Positions 31,199-32,953 of a DNA stretch of 32,953 nucleotides are shown here, piece by piece. A program made the position numbers and the translations under genes. Where the stretch lies: the NCBI GenBank assembly GCA_027624735.1, contig JAQBTY010000005.1, forward strand, positions 1 to 32,953, given 5' to 3'. Each line of letters opens with the position of its first letter. Within the stretch, counting starts at the first letter, position 1. The notes under the pieces were generated by a model that saw only the letters and a list, made by a program, of their open reading frames with translations, was not told where the DNA came from and did no database searches. This stretch comes from Pseudomonadota bacterium. Lineage in GTDB: Bacteria > Pseudomonadota > Alphaproteobacteria > MPNO01 > UBA2964.

Positions 31199-32773
31199 AT
31201 GGCTTTAGTCCCAAGATTGGACATGCGTCAGGTCCAGTCCCTGGTCATGACGCCCCAGCTGCAGCAAGCAATCAAATTGCTGCAGATGTCCAGTTTAGAA
31301 TTAAGTCAATATGTCGAGCAGGAGGTCGAGCAAAATCCCCTCCTGGATCGCGATACTCCCGACGGCCCCTCCGAACATGAAAACGGTTCCGATGATGGCG
31401 GAACGGGGGATACGTCCGCGGACGACAAGTTCGACACCACCGGCGATACGGCGGAAACTTTCGACGACGGGCCGGCCACCCCCGATTCCGTCGACCTTGT
31501 CGGAAGCGACAACCTGACCCTTGATCACGATGTCGGACTTGATGCCGATTACGAAAACGTCTGGTCGGGCGATTCGCCGTCAGACACACCCCAGACCGTG
31601 GAGGCGGATACGCTCCACTGGCAGGTTCAGGGCGCCGGCGGCTTCGATCTTGACGATCCGGATTTGGAAAATGCCCCGGCCGGCGAAATTGTGCTTCGGG
31701 ATCACCTGATCGGCCAGATCAATGTCGATGTGCACGACCCGGTAGACAAAATAATTGCGGTATATCTGGTCGACCTCTTGGATGACGCGGGATATCTACA
31801 CGCTGACCTGAATGACGTCGCGATGACGCTGGGCTGTGATCTGGAAACGGTCGAACGCCTTCTCGCCCGTCTTCAGCAGCTTGACCCGCCGGGAATATTC
31901 GCCCGCAGTCTATCGGAATGTCTGGCCCTGCAGCTCAAGGATCGCAATCGATACGATCCGGCAATGCAGGCGCTTGTGGAAAATCTTGATCTGCTGGCCA
32001 AACGTGAATTCAAGGCCCTTCGTCGATTATGCGGCGTCGATTCCGAAGACATTGCCGACATGATCGACGAAATTAAGGCCCTCAATCCAAAACCGGCGCT
32101 GGCGTTCGATCATGTGGTCTCCCAGGCGGTCACGCCGGATGTTACGGTCCGGCGCAAGGTGGGGGGCGGCTGGGTCGTCGAAGTGAATAACGATGCCCTG
32201 CCGCAGGTCCTGCTGAACAACCGATACTTTACGGAAATTAGCCGGCAGGCGACGCGGCAGCAAGACAAGGAATATATCGCTGAGTGTTATCAGACCGCCA
32301 ATTGGCTCGTCCGGGCGCTGCACCAGCGGGCCCAAACAATTCTTAAAGTAACGACTGAAATCGTACGTCATCAGGAAGCGTTCCTGAATAAAGGCGTCCA
32401 ATATCTTAAGCCGCTGGTTCTACGCGATATCGGGAAAATCCTTGATATCCACGAAAGCACGGTTAGCCGTGTCACGACTAATAAATACGTCAACACGCCG
32501 CGCGGCATATTCGAGCTCAAATATTTCTTCACTTTTGCCGTGGGCTCTTCCCATGACGGCACCGATGCCCCTTCAGCGGAAGCTATCCGTTACCGCGTTA
32601 AGGCGTTGATCGACGCTGAATCGCTGGAAAACGTCCTGTCAGACGACAAAATAGTCGCCATTCTTCGCGCCAGCGGCCTGGATGTGGCCCGTCGGACGAT
32701 TGCGAAGTATCGTGAATCCATGCATATCCCGTCTTCCGTCCAGCGGCGCCGCGAAAAGGCGATGCTGGGCTGA
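31199..32773 (+). CDS. rpoN: RNA polymerase sigma-54 factor RpoN
   Basis: Alternative sigma factor of 524 residues. Region I is the Gln/Leu-rich start (QSLVMTPQLQQAIKLLQMSS with LELSQYVEQEVEQNPLLD). Region II is an acidic linker of about 100 residues (Asp, Glu, Gly, Thr). The core-binding domain follows, then the HTH with LRDIGKILDIHESTVSRVTT and the RpoN box ARRTIAKYRE at residues 497-506, which reads the -24 element. It needs AAA+ activators. Placement after lptB is conserved in proteobacteria; the usual downstream hpf gene would lie beyond the window edge. Confidence 0.96.
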   Translation: MALVPRLDMRQVQSLVMTPQLQQAIKLLQMSSLELSQYVEQEVEQNPLLDRDTPDGPSEHENGSDDGGTGDTSADDKFDTTGDTAETFDDGPATPDSVDLVGSDNLTLDHDVGLDADYENVWSGDSPSDTPQTVEADTLHWQVQGAGGFDLDDPDLENAPAGEIVLRDHLIGQINVDVHDPVDKIIAVYLVDLLDDAGYLHADLNDVAMTLGCDLETVERLLARLQQLDPPGIFARSLSECLALQLKDRNRYDPAMQALVENLDLLAKREFKALRRLCGVDSEDIADMIDEIKALNPKPALAFDHVVSQAVTPDVTVRRKVGGGWVVEVNNDALPQVLLNNRYFTEISRQATRQQDKEYIAECYQTANWLVRALHQRAQTILKVTTEIVRHQEAFLNKGVQYLKPLVLRDIGKILDIHESTVSRVTTNKYVNTPRGIFELKYFFTFAVGSSHDGTDAPSAEAIRYRVKALIDAESLENVLSDDKIVAILRASGLDVARRTIAKYRESMHIPSSVQRRREKAMLG

Positions 32774-32953
32774 CGCCAAAACATAGCGGATGCGATACCT
32801 GCGCGCCGCCACAAGCATCGTTTTACCGATTTCCCCTGCATCGATCTCTGCTATCGGGGAACATTAGCGAAGTATTAGTACTCTTAGCCCGGATTATTCA
32901 CGGTGGTCGGATGGTTTGAGCAAGGCGCGTGGTATCGTCCGGGTTGACGGCGG
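32774..32953. other. non-coding tail after rpoN
   Basis: About 180 bases to the window edge. No gene start, tRNA or clear terminator was seen. In related genomes a ribosome hibernation factor gene often follows, but nothing of it is visible here. Confidence 0.4.

Overview
The window looks like a chromosomal segment of an alphaproteobacterium, probably of the Rhodospirillales type. This rests on high-GC coding sequence, on the conserved gene order ribonuclease D - KpsF/GutQ isomerase - lptC - lptA - lptB - rpoN, on an NDUFA9-type dehydrogenase, and on a TAXI-type TRAP transporter. The assignment is inferred from gene content and order; no 16S or marker comparison was possible.

Layout. (1) Positions 27-3088: a minus-strand thiamine operon, thiO-thiS-thiG-thiE, with 4-bp overlaps at thiO/thiS and thiG/thiE, led by a TPP riboswitch (2983-3047) and a likely promoter. 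A TenA/PqqC-like metal oxygenase gene (3183-3956) runs divergently. (2) Positions 4183-6383: a scarred region with an IS1595-family insertion sequence that has clear inverted repeats but no recognisable target duplication, a truncated coding remnant touching its right end, and a conserved hypothetical gene broken by a frameshift at a run of eight G (+ strand). (3) Positions 6535-11097: an efflux module. A MarR regulator, an EmrA-like fusion protein, an EmrB-like 14-TM exporter and a flavodoxin-like protein are tightly packed on the plus strand; an SDR gene diverges from the MarR gene across a perfect 16-bp palindrome. (4) Positions 11122-16783: a minus-strand cluster of an HTH/methyltransferase-like protein, a MetF-like methylenetetrahydrofolate reductase, two different MetE-C-terminal-like proteins and a quinone-oxidoreductase-like enzyme, with a tiny SDR C-terminal relic between the last two. 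It looks like a one-carbon (methyl) transfer unit. (5) Positions 17098-23216: rutE, two tandem RutA/SfnG-like flavin monooxygenases, and a two-gene TAXI TRAP uptake system divergent from them, ending in a hairpin terminator. This reads as an uptake and degradation locus for a small organic compound. (6) Positions 23446-26607: a GT4 glycosyltransferase, a Crp/Fnr regulator and an NDUFA9-like protein. (7) Positions 26729-32773: tRNA-Leu(CAG) followed by a hairpin and a 12-bp tandem repeat, then rnd and the LPS/Lpt/rpoN block.

No CRISPR array, phage or obvious defence island is visible. The least ordinary parts are the methyl-transfer cluster, the rutE/two-monooxygenase/TRAP locus, the tandem repeat that echoes the tRNA terminator, and the decay scars (IS edge, SDR relic, homopolymer frameshift).
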